Below, piece after piece: positions 1 to 9,726 of a stretch of DNA of 64,000 bases. This stretch comes from Microbispora hainanensis (GTDB taxonomy: Bacteria; Actinomycetota; Actinomycetes; Streptosporangiales; Streptosporangiaceae): positions 1 through 64,000 of the forward strand of contig NZ_VIRM01000017.1 of assembly GCF_006874475.1 (NCBI RefSeq). Reading direction: 5' to 3'. The notes beneath the pieces are model-generated. The model was not told the DNA's origin and ran no database searches. It worked only from the letters and a program-made list of their open reading frames with translations. The first letter of the stretch is position 1; each line of letters starts with the position of its first letter. Made by a program: the position numbers and the translations under genes.

Positions 1-1
1 C

Positions 2-307
2 GGCGGAGTGTCCCTGTGTCATGAGACCGGTGCCATCTGCCAGGCTTACACGCTCGACAAGAAGGTCACTGCCTCGGTGTGCGTTTATCGGGATTCCGGC
101 CGTGACCGCGTCCTCGTCCTTCCCCCGTGCGGCATCTGCCAGGAGCGCTTGGCCTTGTGGGGGCCCGACGTGCAAGTCGGTGTGCCCGACGACTCCAGCG
201 TGAAGGGATGGGGTGTTCGCACTCTTCGTGAGGTGAACCCGTTCTATTGGGGATCGCAGTTCACCGAAGATGGTGCCTGGCCTGCTCCTGACGTCCACTT
301 TTCCTGA
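2..307 (+). CDS. Cytidine/blasticidin-type deaminase, 5'-truncated
   Basis: C-terminal 101 residues of a zinc-dependent cytidine deaminase family protein, which hydrolyses the amino group of cytidine-like nucleosides for pyrimidine salvage. The reading frame is open to the left edge, so roughly 30-40 N-terminal residues lie outside the window. Seen directly: a C-H-E triplet (zinc-binding Cys followed by the catalytic Glu of the C-x-E motif) and, about 30 residues later, PCGIC, the P-C-x-x-C motif that gives the other two zinc cysteines. The tail (NPFYWGSQF) is longer than in minimal housekeeping Cdd enzymes, so a specialised deaminase (blasticidin S deaminase-like) is possible. The zinc-site assignment is firm; the substrate is not known. 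Confidence 0.8.
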   Translation, partial: GGVSLCHETGAICQAYTLDKKVTASVCVYRDSGRDRVLVLPPCGICQERLALWGPDVQVGVPDDSSVKGWGVRTLREVNPFYWGSQFTEDGAWPAPDVHFS

Positions 308-523
308 CCTACATGACGAGCGAGCAGGCAACAGCCGGGATGATCAAGTGGACAAGGTGAATGTCGGCGCCTCGATCCGCGTCCAGATCCCCCCACTGAC
401 TTCAGTGCATCGCGTGCCTGCGCCCGTGCCCGACGAGTCGTGACCCACATCACACGCAGTCCCTGTCAGTGATCGCGCGCCTGTCCGGTTCAGGGGGTGG
501 CAACCACCAGACAGGAGCGCATC

Positions 524-1701
524 ATGAAGCACCGCATCGTCGTCCTGGGAGCCGGGTACGCCGGAGCCACACCGCCGGTCGCCTCGCCAAGCGGCTGCAC
601 CGCGACGACGTCGAGATCACCCTCGTCAACGGCGACCCGGAGTTCGTCGAGCGGATCCGGATGCACCAGCTCGCGAGCGGACAGGAGCTGCGGCCTCGCC
701 CACTGCGCGACCTCTTCGCGGGCACCGGCGTACAGGTCCGGATCGCGCAGGTCACCGCCGTCGATGTGGAGCGCAAGACCGTCGATCTCGGCGGTGAGAC
801 CCTCTCCTACGACACCCTCGTGTACGCCCTGGGCAGCGTCATCGCCGATCAGGGCGTCCCCGGTGCCGAGGAGCACGCCTACAACGCGGCCGGCAAGCAG
901 GCCGCTCTCCGGCTGCGGGCGCGCCTGAGCGAGGTGAAGCCCGGTGGGGCCGTGCTGATCGTGGGCGGTGGCCTGACCGGCATCGAGACGGCCACCGAGA
1001 TCGCCGAAGCCCGCCCGGACCTTGAGGTCGCGATCGCCGCCCGCGGTCGCGTCGGCGGCTGGCTCAGTGACAAGGCCCAGCGTCATTTGCGCGGCGCCTT
1101 CGACCAGCTCGGCATCACGGTCCACGACGATGTCGATATCACGCGCGTGGAGGCGGACGGCGTGGTCACCGGTGCAGGCAGGATCGAGGCCCAGGTGACC
1201 GTGTGGACCGGGGGCTTCACCGTGCATCCGATCGCGGCCGCCACCACCCTCGAGGTGTCCGACACGGGCCGGATCGTCGTCGACGCCGGCATGCGATCGG
1301 TCTCGCACCCCGATGTGTACGCCGTCGGCGACGCCGCGTTCGCCGAAGGAGCGGGTGGCAAGCCGCTGCGGATGTCCTGCGCTTCGGCGAACCCGATGGC
1401 GTGGCTGGCCGCCGCCGTCATCGCCGCGCGTTTGACCGGTCGCAAGGTTCCCGAGACCACGATCGGCTACGTCTTGCAGTGCATCAGCATCGGACGCTGC
1501 GACGGCATCGTCCAGCGTGTGACCCCCGACGACCAGGTCATGCCCACCGCGTTCACGGGCCGGACCGCCGCCCGCATCAAGGAGATGATCTGCGCGAGCG
1601 CGGCCTGGGGCATCTCCCACCCGACCATGATGCGGCCGAGCCGCCGCCGCCGCCTCGCGGTCACCGGTGCGGCGGAGACCCGGACCCTCATCCGGTCGTG
1701 A
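524..1701 (+). pseudogene. NDH-2-like FAD/NAD(P) oxidoreductase, frameshifted near codon 15
   Basis: Two-dinucleotide-binding flavoprotein of the NADH dehydrogenase type 2 family, which would oxidise NAD(P)H with FAD at the membrane. ATG at 524 follows AGGAG at 513-517. The first residues (MKHRIVVLGAGYAGA) are the FAD-binding Rossmann strand, then the frame breaks at about 567-577. The rest of the protein continues in the neighbouring frame from GRLAKRLHRDDVEITLVN onward, as if one base were missing. That frame then carries the second Rossmann motif (LIVGGGLTGIE), the FAD-binding VYAVGDAA segment and a typical C-terminus (HPTMMRPSRRRR). About 390 residues in all, the usual family length. No slippery heptamer is visible, so programmed shifting is unlikely; an assembly error or recent inactivation are the choices. 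Confidence 0.8.
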
Positions 1702-1931
1702 CGAAAAGCCCGAGCCGGCAAAGGGATTCGCGCTTGGCTTGACATAGAAACTGCTCGAATACGGAAACTCGTTGTCGGATTCGGCTACTTCGAGGCGGCC
1801 CGTACGTCCGTGCGATTGTGCCGCGCCCGGGTTTCCGGAGAACCGGAATCGAAGTCATGGAGTCGTGACGGGGCCGCTCGTCGTTCCGCTGTGTCCGGCT
1901 GTACGGCAGTGCCATACTAAGATCGCATCCC

Positions 1932-3710
1932 GTGCCTTCGAATGGCTTTTGGCGAATTATCAGGATTGGCGTAGTCGGCCTGGTTCTTGCGGCGGCGGTC
2001 ACGGGGTTGGTGCTGGGCGACGCCTGGCTCTGGGCTGCCGTCGAATGGACGCCGCCGGCCTATGCGGAGTTCTTCATACGCGGCGGGTTCGACACCCCGA
2101 TGGTTGTGGCGTTGCTCGTGGCCGCCCTGGTGAAGGCCGCGCTGCTGTGGCTGATCCTGCGTGCCCCCGCGCCGGGACCGCTGGACCGCCACGCGAAGGC
2201 ACTGCGCCGGCTGCTGTATCTGGCGGTGGCGTACACCCTCGTGCTGTGGTATCCGATCGCGCTGCTTCCCGGCGCGGTCGACGCGGCGTTCCAGCTCGCG
2301 TTGTGGACCGCGATCGATGTCCTCTACCTGCTCGTCATCCGCTGGCGGTCCCGCGTGCTACGCGCGGTGGCCGGAGTGTTGTTCGCGGTCGAGCTGGCCG
2401 GGATGGCCGACGAACTGCTCGACGAACTCGACCTCCCACAGCTCGGATCGAGCACCATCGTCGAACTGAGCTTGATAGTGGGCGCAGCGGCCGCGATCGC
2501 CATCACGGTCGTCGGGCAGTGGCGCGACGGCCGGTGGAGCCGTGGCACGCAGGCCGCCGGGTGGCTGTCGGTGGGTGTCTACGCGCTGGCGATTCCGCTC
2601 AACGTTCTCCTGGGGAGGATCTCCGACGGTGGCCTGGTGGCGGTGGTCGTCATGGACGCGGCGGCGCTGATCAGCAGCGTGTGGATCGCGGCGACCGCCC
2701 GTGAACTTCCCACCGCGGGCCCCCAGGCGGACCTTCCGCCCGCGCGGCGGCGCGTGATCCGTGTCGCGGTGACGGCCGTGACCGTACTACCGGTCATCGC
2801 AGCGATCCACCCGGAGGTCACCCCGCACCTCACCTACACCGGCTGGTCGATGGACTGTTATGACCGGCCCGCATTCGGTGACCTGAAACCCGCGGAACGC
2901 GACGCCGCGTTCCTGTGCCGGGCGCGGAGCAGGGAGGGCGGAGTGCCGCCCGTGTTCCCGGACAGCCTGTCGGACCAGGAGATCCTCGCGTACGGGCGGA
3001 TGCTGTGCCAGGCGAAGGACCGCGACGAGGAGCACGCGATTCTCACCCGGGCCGGGAGCGCGCGGCCCGCCTGGGGCGCGGACCCGTGGGACCTCGTCTA
3101 CGTCTGCCCCGAGATCGTCGGCGCGACCCACCCGGAGCTGTTGCGGTCGACCACGGAGATGCAGGAGGCGGACGCCGCCTACATCGCCGAGCAGAACGCG
3201 AGGTGCCGCGACCCGTGGCCCCGGACGAAGGGTGTCGTCCAGGCCACGGCCAACTACTTCTTGTTCGTCGACGGCGATCCCGGCTATCTGGTCTACGACC
3301 CTGAGGACGAAGCAACCGAGGAGACGGCGGAGCAGGCGATGGACAGGGTCTTCGACGACGACGCCCTCATCGGGGTGGCCGGCAGCGCGGTGCTCATCGG
3401 CCATGTCGCGGATGTGGCCGATGTCTGCCTTACGGTGAAGGCCTTCCGCACTCCGCCGCCGCGGCGGACGGCCGGATGGGATCAGGTCAACGAGGTGCCG
3501 ATCGTCAGCCGCAGCGGCAGGCTCACCGTGCCGGACATAAGCGAGGGCGGAGAGGTGGGCGCGGGTGCCCCGATGCCGAACCTGGCGATCGCGGGGAAGG
3601 GGCGCTACCGGCTCCGTGTCTACGTGCGGGTCCACGATTCAGGCGAGGAAGAGCACCTGGTCGTCGCCTTCCCGGGCACGTCGAGGAAGAGGCTCACGCT
3701 GAAGCCGTGA
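1932..3710 (+). CDS. Unknown membrane protein with large C-terminal domain
   Basis: 592 residues, not recognised. The first ~265 residues contain about seven hydrophobic stretches (for example VGLVLAAAVTGLVLG, MVVALLVAALVKAALLWLIL, SVGVYALAIPLNVLL) separated by short charged loops. One more hydrophobic segment (VAVTAVTVLPVIAAI, ~277-291) precedes a ~300-residue soluble part with several Cys (MDCYDRP, FLCRARS, LCQAKDRD, YVCPEIV, ARCRDPW), compatible with an exported disulfide-bonded domain. GTG 1932 has no Shine-Dalgarno, but TAAGAT at 1918-1923 would place a transcription start at or just before it, so a leaderless start is possible. It stands alone and ends before a strong hairpin. Function unknown; a sensor or envelope protein is only a guess. 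Confidence 0.7.
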   Translation: MPSNGFWRIIRIGVVGLVLAAAVTGLVLGDAWLWAAVEWTPPAYAEFFIRGGFDTPMVVALLVAALVKAALLWLILRAPAPGPLDRHAKALRRLLYLAVAYTLVLWYPIALLPGAVDAAFQLALWTAIDVLYLLVIRWRSRVLRAVAGVLFAVELAGMADELLDELDLPQLGSSTIVELSLIVGAAAAIAITVVGQWRDGRWSRGTQAAGWLSVGVYALAIPLNVLLGRISDGGLVAVVVMDAAALISSVWIAATARELPTAGPQADLPPARRRVIRVAVTAVTVLPVIAAIHPEVTPHLTYTGWSMDCYDRPAFGDLKPAERDAAFLCRARSREGGVPPVFPDSLSDQEILAYGRMLCQAKDRDEEHAILTRAGSARPAWGADPWDLVYVCPEIVGATHPELLRSTTEMQEADAAYIAEQNARCRDPWPRTKGVVQATANYFLFVDGDPGYLVYDPEDEATEETAEQAMDRVFDDDALIGVAGSAVLIGHVADVADVCLTVKAFRTPPPRRTAGWDQVNEVPIVSRSGRLTVPDISEGGEVGAGAPMPNLAIAGKGRYRLRVYVRVHDSGEEEHLVVAFPGTSRKRLTLKP

Positions 3711-3734
3711 GCGGCCGGCGCATGACGCCGTTTC

Positions 3735-3786
3735 CCGTACGGCAGGCCGAGCATGCGCTCGAATGCGCCGACGGCCTGCCGTACGG
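3735..3786. terminator. Large hairpin between convergent genes
   Basis: Perfect 15-bp inverted repeat: CCGTACGGCAGGCCG at 3735-3749 pairs with CGGCCTGCCGTACGG at 3772-3786, separated by a 22-nt loop that holds a further small GCAT/ATGC pairing. It sits between the converging 1932-3710 and 3853-4755 genes, so a bidirectional terminator is the simplest reading. There is no U-tract, which is common in high-GC actinomycetes. Confidence 0.6.
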
Positions 3787-3852
3787 TCTCCTGGATAAGG
3801 ACCTGCACTGTCTCGTGGGCCGGGTGCCGGAGCCGACGTCAGGGGCACTTCC

Positions 3853-5089
<1,237 letters not shown>

Positions 5090-6907
5090 ATGACGCCCGT
5101 TCGCCCGGCCGTTCGCCGTGGTCCTCGTTATGCGGCCGCACCCGCGAGCGCGATCGGAGCGCGGAATTCTTCTCTGCCGTGGCAGATTCTGTTCCTGATC
5201 GTGGCGGGAACGTTCGCCGTGCACGCCAACGGCCTCGGCAACGGGTTCGTCTATTTCGACGATCCCGAGGGCGTGGTGGACAACGTCTCCATCCGGGAGT
5301 TCAGTGCGGCCAACATCGGCTATTGGTTCACCACGCCGCTGCAGTTCATGTACACGCCGCTGGTGTACGTGTCGTACGCGATCGACTACATGTTCGGCCA
5401 GGGCGCCATCGGCATGTACCACTTCACGAACCTGATAGTGCACCTGGCCAACGTGGTGCTGGTGTTCCTGCTGTTCCGGCGGCTCACCGAGCGCGCTTTC
5501 CCGGCCTGTTTCGTCGCGGTGGCGTTCGCGATCCATCCCGTGAACGTCGACACGGTCGCCTGGATCTCCGCCCGCAGCAACCTGCTGGCGACGCTCTTCT
5601 CGCTGGCCGCGATTTCGCTCTACCTGCGTTATCTCGAGTCATGGCGATGGCGGCCGCTGGCCTGGTCGGTGGTCCTGTTCGGGCTGGCCGCGCTTTCCAA
5701 GTCGACCGCCGCCGCGCTTCCCGTGGTGTTGTTCCTCGTGGATTTCTGGCAGGGCCGCAGGCCGAGCCGGCGCCTGTTCCTGGAGAAGATCCCGTTCTTC
5801 GCCATCGCCGCGATCACGGTTCTCGCCGGGCTGAACGTGCGGCAGGACGTGGTCCCCCAGGGCGGATACACCGTGGCCGACCGGATCCTCCTGACCTGCT
5901 CGGCGGTGGTCGACCACCTGGTGCAGGCGGTCTATCCGTTCCATCTGTCGTTCGCCTACGAATACCCCCGCACGCCCTTCCCCTGGTATTTCTACGTTTT
6001 CCCGCTCGTGCTCGCGGCCGGGATCGCCGCCGCGTGGCTGGTGAGGCCGGCGCGCAGAATCTTCGTCTTCGGACTCGGATTCTTCGTGGTCACCATCGCG
6101 CCGACCCAGGCCGTGCTTCTCATCGACGGCTACCACGCGAACCGATACGTGTATCTGCCCTATCTCGGCCTCTTCCTCGTCTTCGGATATCTCGCGGACG
6201 CGGCGCTCCGGGGCCGCCATCGCGGGCTGCGGGCCGGTGCGATCGGGGTGACGGCGGTGTTCGCGATCCTCTTCGCCACGCTGACCGTCATCCGGAACAC
6301 GGCCTGGGAGAACACGGAAACCATCATGAGCGACGCCATCGCCAAGGAGCCGGGCATCGCGTTGGCGTACAGCAGCCGGGGCATCGCCAGATTTCGCGGC
6401 GGAGACTACACGGGCGCCACATCGGATCTGGAACGCACGGTGAAACTCGACCCGGACTTCGTCCTGGCGCACCACTATCTCGGCCTGATCAAGTATTACG
6501 ACGGCGACTACACCGGGGCGCTCAGGGAGCTCGACTATGAGGTGTCGCGGCTTCCGACCTTCGCGGTCGCGTACAGCGAGCGCGGTAAGACCAAAATCGC
6601 GCTGCGGGACTACTCGGGCGCGTACGCCGACCTTTCCACGGCCATCGCCTATGACCCGCAGCAGGCGGAGGCCTTCTACTCCCGGGGAGTGGCCGGGATC
6701 GGGCTGGACAACCCGCGCGATGCGATATCCGATCTGAACGCGGCGATCGGACTCATGCCCGAATATGCCGACGCCTATTATCAGCGCGGAGTGGCTGAGT
6801 CGCGGCTCGGCGACAGCGGCGCGGCCTGCGCCGACTGGAACACGGCGTCCTCCCTCGGCAACCCCGACGCGACCACGTCCCTCGCCGACAACCACTGCGC
6901 CGGTTGA
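5090..6907 (+). CDS. TMTC-like membrane glycosyltransferase with TPR tail
   Basis: 605 residues. The N-terminal ~420 residues are a multi-span membrane domain resembling the GT-C fold of TMTC/O-mannosyltransferase proteins: a first-loop acidic motif (FVYFDDPEGVVDN), the segment AIHPVNVDTVAWISARSNLL, which is the typical TMTC/DUF1736 signature, and about ten hydrophobic helices. The last ~190 residues hold about five tetratricopeptide repeats (AYSSRGIARFRGGDYTGA, AVAYSERGKTKIALRDYSGA, ADAYYQRGVAESRLGDSGA). Such proteins use lipid-linked sugars to modify exported proteins, with TPRs binding the acceptor. ATG 5090 is 6 nt after GGAGG; an in-frame GTG lies directly before it. Single gene; the donor sugar and targets are inferred only. 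Confidence 0.8.
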   Translation: MTPVRPAVRRGPRYAAAPASAIGARNSSLPWQILFLIVAGTFAVHANGLGNGFVYFDDPEGVVDNVSIREFSAANIGYWFTTPLQFMYTPLVYVSYAIDYMFGQGAIGMYHFTNLIVHLANVVLVFLLFRRLTERAFPACFVAVAFAIHPVNVDTVAWISARSNLLATLFSLAAISLYLRYLESWRWRPLAWSVVLFGLAALSKSTAAALPVVLFLVDFWQGRRPSRRLFLEKIPFFAIAAITVLAGLNVRQDVVPQGGYTVADRILLTCSAVVDHLVQAVYPFHLSFAYEYPRTPFPWYFYVFPLVLAAGIAAAWLVRPARRIFVFGLGFFVVTIAPTQAVLLIDGYHANRYVYLPYLGLFLVFGYLADAALRGRHRGLRAGAIGVTAVFAILFATLTVIRNTAWENTETIMSDAIAKEPGIALAYSSRGIARFRGGDYTGATSDLERTVKLDPDFVLAHHYLGLIKYYDGDYTGALRELDYEVSRLPTFAVAYSERGKTKIALRDYSGAYADLSTAIAYDPQQAEAFYSRGVAGIGLDNPRDAISDLNAAIGLMPEYADAYYQRGVAESRLGDSGAACADWNTASSLGNPDATTSLADNHCAG

Positions 6908-6930
6908 CCGTACGGCTGCCGGCGGGCTCC

Positions 6931-6975
6931 GCTTGACCTTGACTTCGCTCGGCCTTGACTTCGCTTGACCTTGAC
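6931..6975 (+). repeat. Direct repeats before the HEAT/MerR promoter
   Basis: GCTTGACCTTGAC occurs at 6931-6943 and again at 6963-6975. CCTTGACTTCGCT occurs at 6937-6949 and 6953-6965. They form a short interleaved array of TTGAC-containing units just upstream of, and running into, the MerR operator. They may be extra half-sites or relics of local duplication. Confidence 0.7.
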
Positions 6976-6998
6976 ACAGTGACAAGCTCTTCACTGTG
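6965..6998 (+). promoter_or_regulatory. MerR-type promoter/operator for the HEAT-MerR operon
   Basis: TTGACC at 6965-6970 is a good -35. After a 19-bp spacer comes TTCACT at 6990-6995, a weak -10. Inside the spacer is the dyad CTTG-A-CAC-A-GTG-A-CAAG (6970-6986), centred near the middle: exactly the long-spacer, centred-palindrome layout of MerR-family promoters. A second, overlapping perfect inverted repeat CACAGTGA/TCACTGTG occupies 6975-6982 and 6991-6998. The likely ligand of the site is the MerR protein encoded at 7692. Confidence 0.75.
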
Positions 6999-7016
6999 GC
7001 CGAGGAGGTGGTTGCG

Positions 7017-7685
7017 ATGACCACGCAGGAAGGCGACACGACCACATTGCGCGTTCTGCACGCGCTGGAGGACGGCGACTCGTCGGTGCGGCTGAAGGCG
7101 GTGCTGGCGGTCGGCACGGCCCCGGACCCGCGGTTCGTCGGCAAGCTCGTCGAACGCTGCGCGATCGAGCCCGATTTCTACGTGCGCGACATGCTCACAT
7201 GGGCGCTCACCCGCCATCCGTCATCGGTGACGGTTCCCAGGCTCGTGGAGGAACTCCGCTCGGAGCGTGCGCAGGCGCGCAGCCAGGCGTTGCACACGCT
7301 GTCGAAGATCGGGGACCGGCGGGCATGGCCGGCGATCACGCGGGCGCTGCTGACCGACGCCGACGACGAGGTGGCGCGGAGCGCCTGGCGGGCGGCGGTC
7401 GTGCTCGTGCCCGATGATGAAGAATCCGAACTGGCCGGAGTGCTGGCGACACAGCTCGGACGCGGCGAGCGGGAGACGCAGCTGAGCCTGAGCCGGGCCA
7501 TGGCCGGGCTCGGTGAGGTGATCAAGCCGATCCTGCGCGAGGCGATGACGAGCCGCGACGAGCGCGTACGCCGGCACGCGTTGGCCACGGAACGGCTGCT
7601 GCGCGATCCGGATGCGGGATTCGAGTTCGCGATGGAGGAGGCGAAGCGCGTCGCGGTCCTCGGCACGGCCGGCCAGGAGGGGTGA
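7017..7685 (+). CDS. HEAT-repeat protein
   Basis: 222 residues made of HEAT-type alpha-helical repeats (LEDGDSSVRLKAVLAVG, LRSERAQARSQALHTLSKIG, LTDADDEVARSAWRAAV, MTSRDERVRRHALATERLL). These form a curved scaffold for protein binding rather than a catalytic site. ATG 7017 is 8 nt after GAGGAGG (7002-7008); the upstream GTG in frame at 6996 lies inside the operator and is not used. The gene is first in an operon with a MerR regulator that itself ends in HEAT repeats, 6 bp downstream. The two may interact, with this protein modulating the regulator; that is inference. Confidence 0.8.
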   Translation: MTTQEGDTTTLRVLHALEDGDSSVRLKAVLAVGTAPDPRFVGKLVERCAIEPDFYVRDMLTWALTRHPSSVTVPRLVEELRSERAQARSQALHTLSKIGDRRAWPAITRALLTDADDEVARSAWRAAVVLVPDDEESELAGVLATQLGRGERETQLSLSRAMAGLGEVIKPILREAMTSRDERVRRHALATERLLRDPDAGFEFAMEEAKRVAVLGTAGQEG

Positions 7686-7691
7686 CATGGG

Positions 7692-8696
7692 GTGTTGATC
7701 GGCGAGGTGGCACGACGGTCGGGGGTCAGCGCCCGAATGCTCCGGCATTACGAGTCGCTCGGCCTGGTGCGGCCGACCGGTCGCAACGAGGCCGGCTATC
7801 GGGAGTATTCCAGCGAGGACATCGCGCGGATCTTCCACATCGAGAGCCTGCGGTCGTTGGGGCTGTCGCTGCGTGAGGTCGGGCGCGCGCTGGACGATGC
7901 CCGTTTCACGCCCTCGGAACTCGTCGAGGACCTCATCCGCCGTACGCGCGAACGCATCGCGGCCGAGACGGAGCTGCTCACGCGGCTGCGCCGGATCGGC
8001 GCCGCCGAGCCCGCCGGTTGGGAGGACGTTCTCCGGATCGTGGCACTCCTCCAGGCCCTGGGGTCGGAGAGCGCAGGCAAGCGCCAGCAGGCGGCCCTGG
8101 CCACGGCCGAAGAGGTCGCGGCGCCCGTGGAGGCGCTGGCCGAGGCGGCGTTGAGCGAGACGGACCCGAACGTCGCCGGAGCCCTTCGCTGGGCTCTGGC
8201 GCGATCGGGCGACGACGCGGTGGCGCCGCTCGCGGAGGGCCTCGGCTCACCGGTGGCCGAAGTGCGGAAGCGTGCCGTCCAGTCCATCGCCGAGATCACG
8301 GGCGATGCGGCGACCGCGCTGCTGCAGGACGCGCTCACGAACCCCGACGCCGACGTCCGCAGGCGTGCGGCTCTGGCGCTCGGGGCACGTGGGGTGGCCG
8401 GCGCGGTCCCGACGCTCATCGACATGATCGTCGAGGGGGTGAACGACGTGGACGCGGCCGATGCGCTGAGCGCGCTGGCGGCCGATCCCGTGCTGGCGGA
8501 TCGGATCGCCACCGGGCTCGTCGGCCGCCTCGCCCAGGGCGGCATCGAGTCGTCCGGACGCCGGCGGCTGACGCAGGCGCTCGCCGACATCCCGGGGGAC
8601 ATCACCTCACGCGCCCTGGCCGATCTGTCGAACGACGACGACCGGGCCGTCGCGCTCACCGCGACCTACCTGCTCACGCTGCGCGGCGCGCAATGA
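7692..8696 (+). CDS. MerR-family regulator with HEAT-repeat sensor domain
   Basis: 334 residues. Residues 1-70 are a MerR winged helix (IGEVARRSGVSARMLRHYES, then the R-E-Y signature), followed by the dimerising coiled coil to ~115. Instead of a small ligand pocket, the remainder is HEAT repeats (DPNVAGALRWALARSG, SPVAEVRKRAVQSIAEITG, NPDADVRRRAALALGARG). GTG 7692 is chosen because GGAGG at 7676-7680 precedes it; the nearby ATG at 7687 meets a stop at once. It almost certainly binds the dyad at 6970-6986 and controls its own operon. No Cys cluster for metal is visible, so a protein or peptide signal is more likely than a metal. Confidence 0.85.
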   Translation: MLIGEVARRSGVSARMLRHYESLGLVRPTGRNEAGYREYSSEDIARIFHIESLRSLGLSLREVGRALDDARFTPSELVEDLIRRTRERIAAETELLTRLRRIGAAEPAGWEDVLRIVALLQALGSESAGKRQQAALATAEEVAAPVEALAEAALSETDPNVAGALRWALARSGDDAVAPLAEGLGSPVAEVRKRAVQSIAEITGDAATALLQDALTNPDADVRRRAALALGARGVAGAVPTLIDMIVEGVNDVDAADALSALAADPVLADRIATGLVGRLAQGGIESSGRRRLTQALADIPGDITSRALADLSNDDDRAVALTATYLLTLRGAQ

Positions 8697-8723
8697 CGGA
8701 TCTCGTCTGAAGCCGGCCCGGCA

Positions 8724-9726
8724 TCACCGCCGGGGTTCGCGCCCGCGAACATCGAGGGAGCCCTGGCCGAGGATCAGGGACTTCCGGCTGACCGCCTCCC
8801 CGTCTGTCCACAGTCGGTGTGGGCCATCGAAGGCATCGGATCGGAGCCGGAACCGGCTCACGTCGCCCACGTCGAAAACGTGCAGCCGCCACCGCCGGCT
8901 CGGGGAGTCTCCGGCCGGTGGGTGGGCGAGCAGCACGACGGCGGAGGAGTCCCACGGCGTCTTGTAACGGGCGTGCGCGGCTGTGTACTCGGCGAGCCGG
9001 AGCTCGGCCTCCGGCGGTAGGCCGAGATCCTGTGTCCCGGGGTCCGGGAGCGCCGCCCCTTGTGCGGTGATTCCTTCGATCCATCCTCTGGTGATGTCCG
9101 GGAGTGGTTCCGAGCCGGCGATCCCACGGAGTTCGTCGATGAACCAGGGGGCCAGAGCGGGCCCGCCGTTCGTGATCCACGTCTCGACCAGGTTGCGGAA
9201 GGCGCTTTCGCGGCGGCTGCCTCGAAGGGCGCCCGCGGCCAGGATGTCCGTGCCGGCGCCGGTGAGCGCGCGGGCGAGCAGCCGGACGGGGATCCGACCG
9301 GCGTTGCGGGGGTAGTGGGTCGTGCGGATCTGCAGCATGGCCATGTGCACGAGCCTGGCGGCGACCAGCACCGCGCCCTCTGGCTGTGGCCGGTGTCGCT
9401 CACGCGCACGGCGGGTTCGTTGCCTACGAGGCGGGGTCCGCTGGTCGGTGCCCCGCCGCCGCGGCCTGTTCGACCATCCGGCTCCGCCGCTCCGGTCCGA
9501 AATCGGCCATCCATATGAGGGCCGCGCGGGCACGCCGTTCCCGCCCGATGGACGTGCGGGCGGTCGCGGCGTGGAACAGAGGGAAGGTGTTGTTGTCCCA
9601 GACGTCCGCGACCTCGTTGATGGTTCGCCGGTCGTACGTCCGTGCGTCTGACGCCTCCGCGATCTGTACGAGTGACCTGTCCAGCAACGAGCCCAGGGCG
9701 GGCAGCGCTGTCCCTCTTCTGATCAT
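8724..9726 (-). CDS. Unknown protein, probably one gene split by a frameshift
   Basis: Two successive minus-strand open frames read as one product. The N-terminal ~100 residues (MIRRGTALPALGSLLD to QAAAAGHRPADPAS) run from ATG 9726 to a TAG at 9424-9426. The C-terminal ~215 residues (VLVAARLVHMAMLQIRTT to RGREPRR) continue in the adjacent frame to 8724. ATG 9726 overlaps the stop of the MFS gene upstream (ATGA), so it is translationally coupled to it. No known domain was recognised; the C-terminal part has a motif-like FIDELRGIAGSEPLPD. Either the gene is frameshifted near 9424-9450, or these are two separate small genes, the second starting at GTG 9371. Confidence 0.45.

Noticed and set aside
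561-580. Programmed -1 frameshift in the NDH-2-like gene
   Set aside because: No slippery heptamer or following structure is visible, and the family does not use frameshifting.
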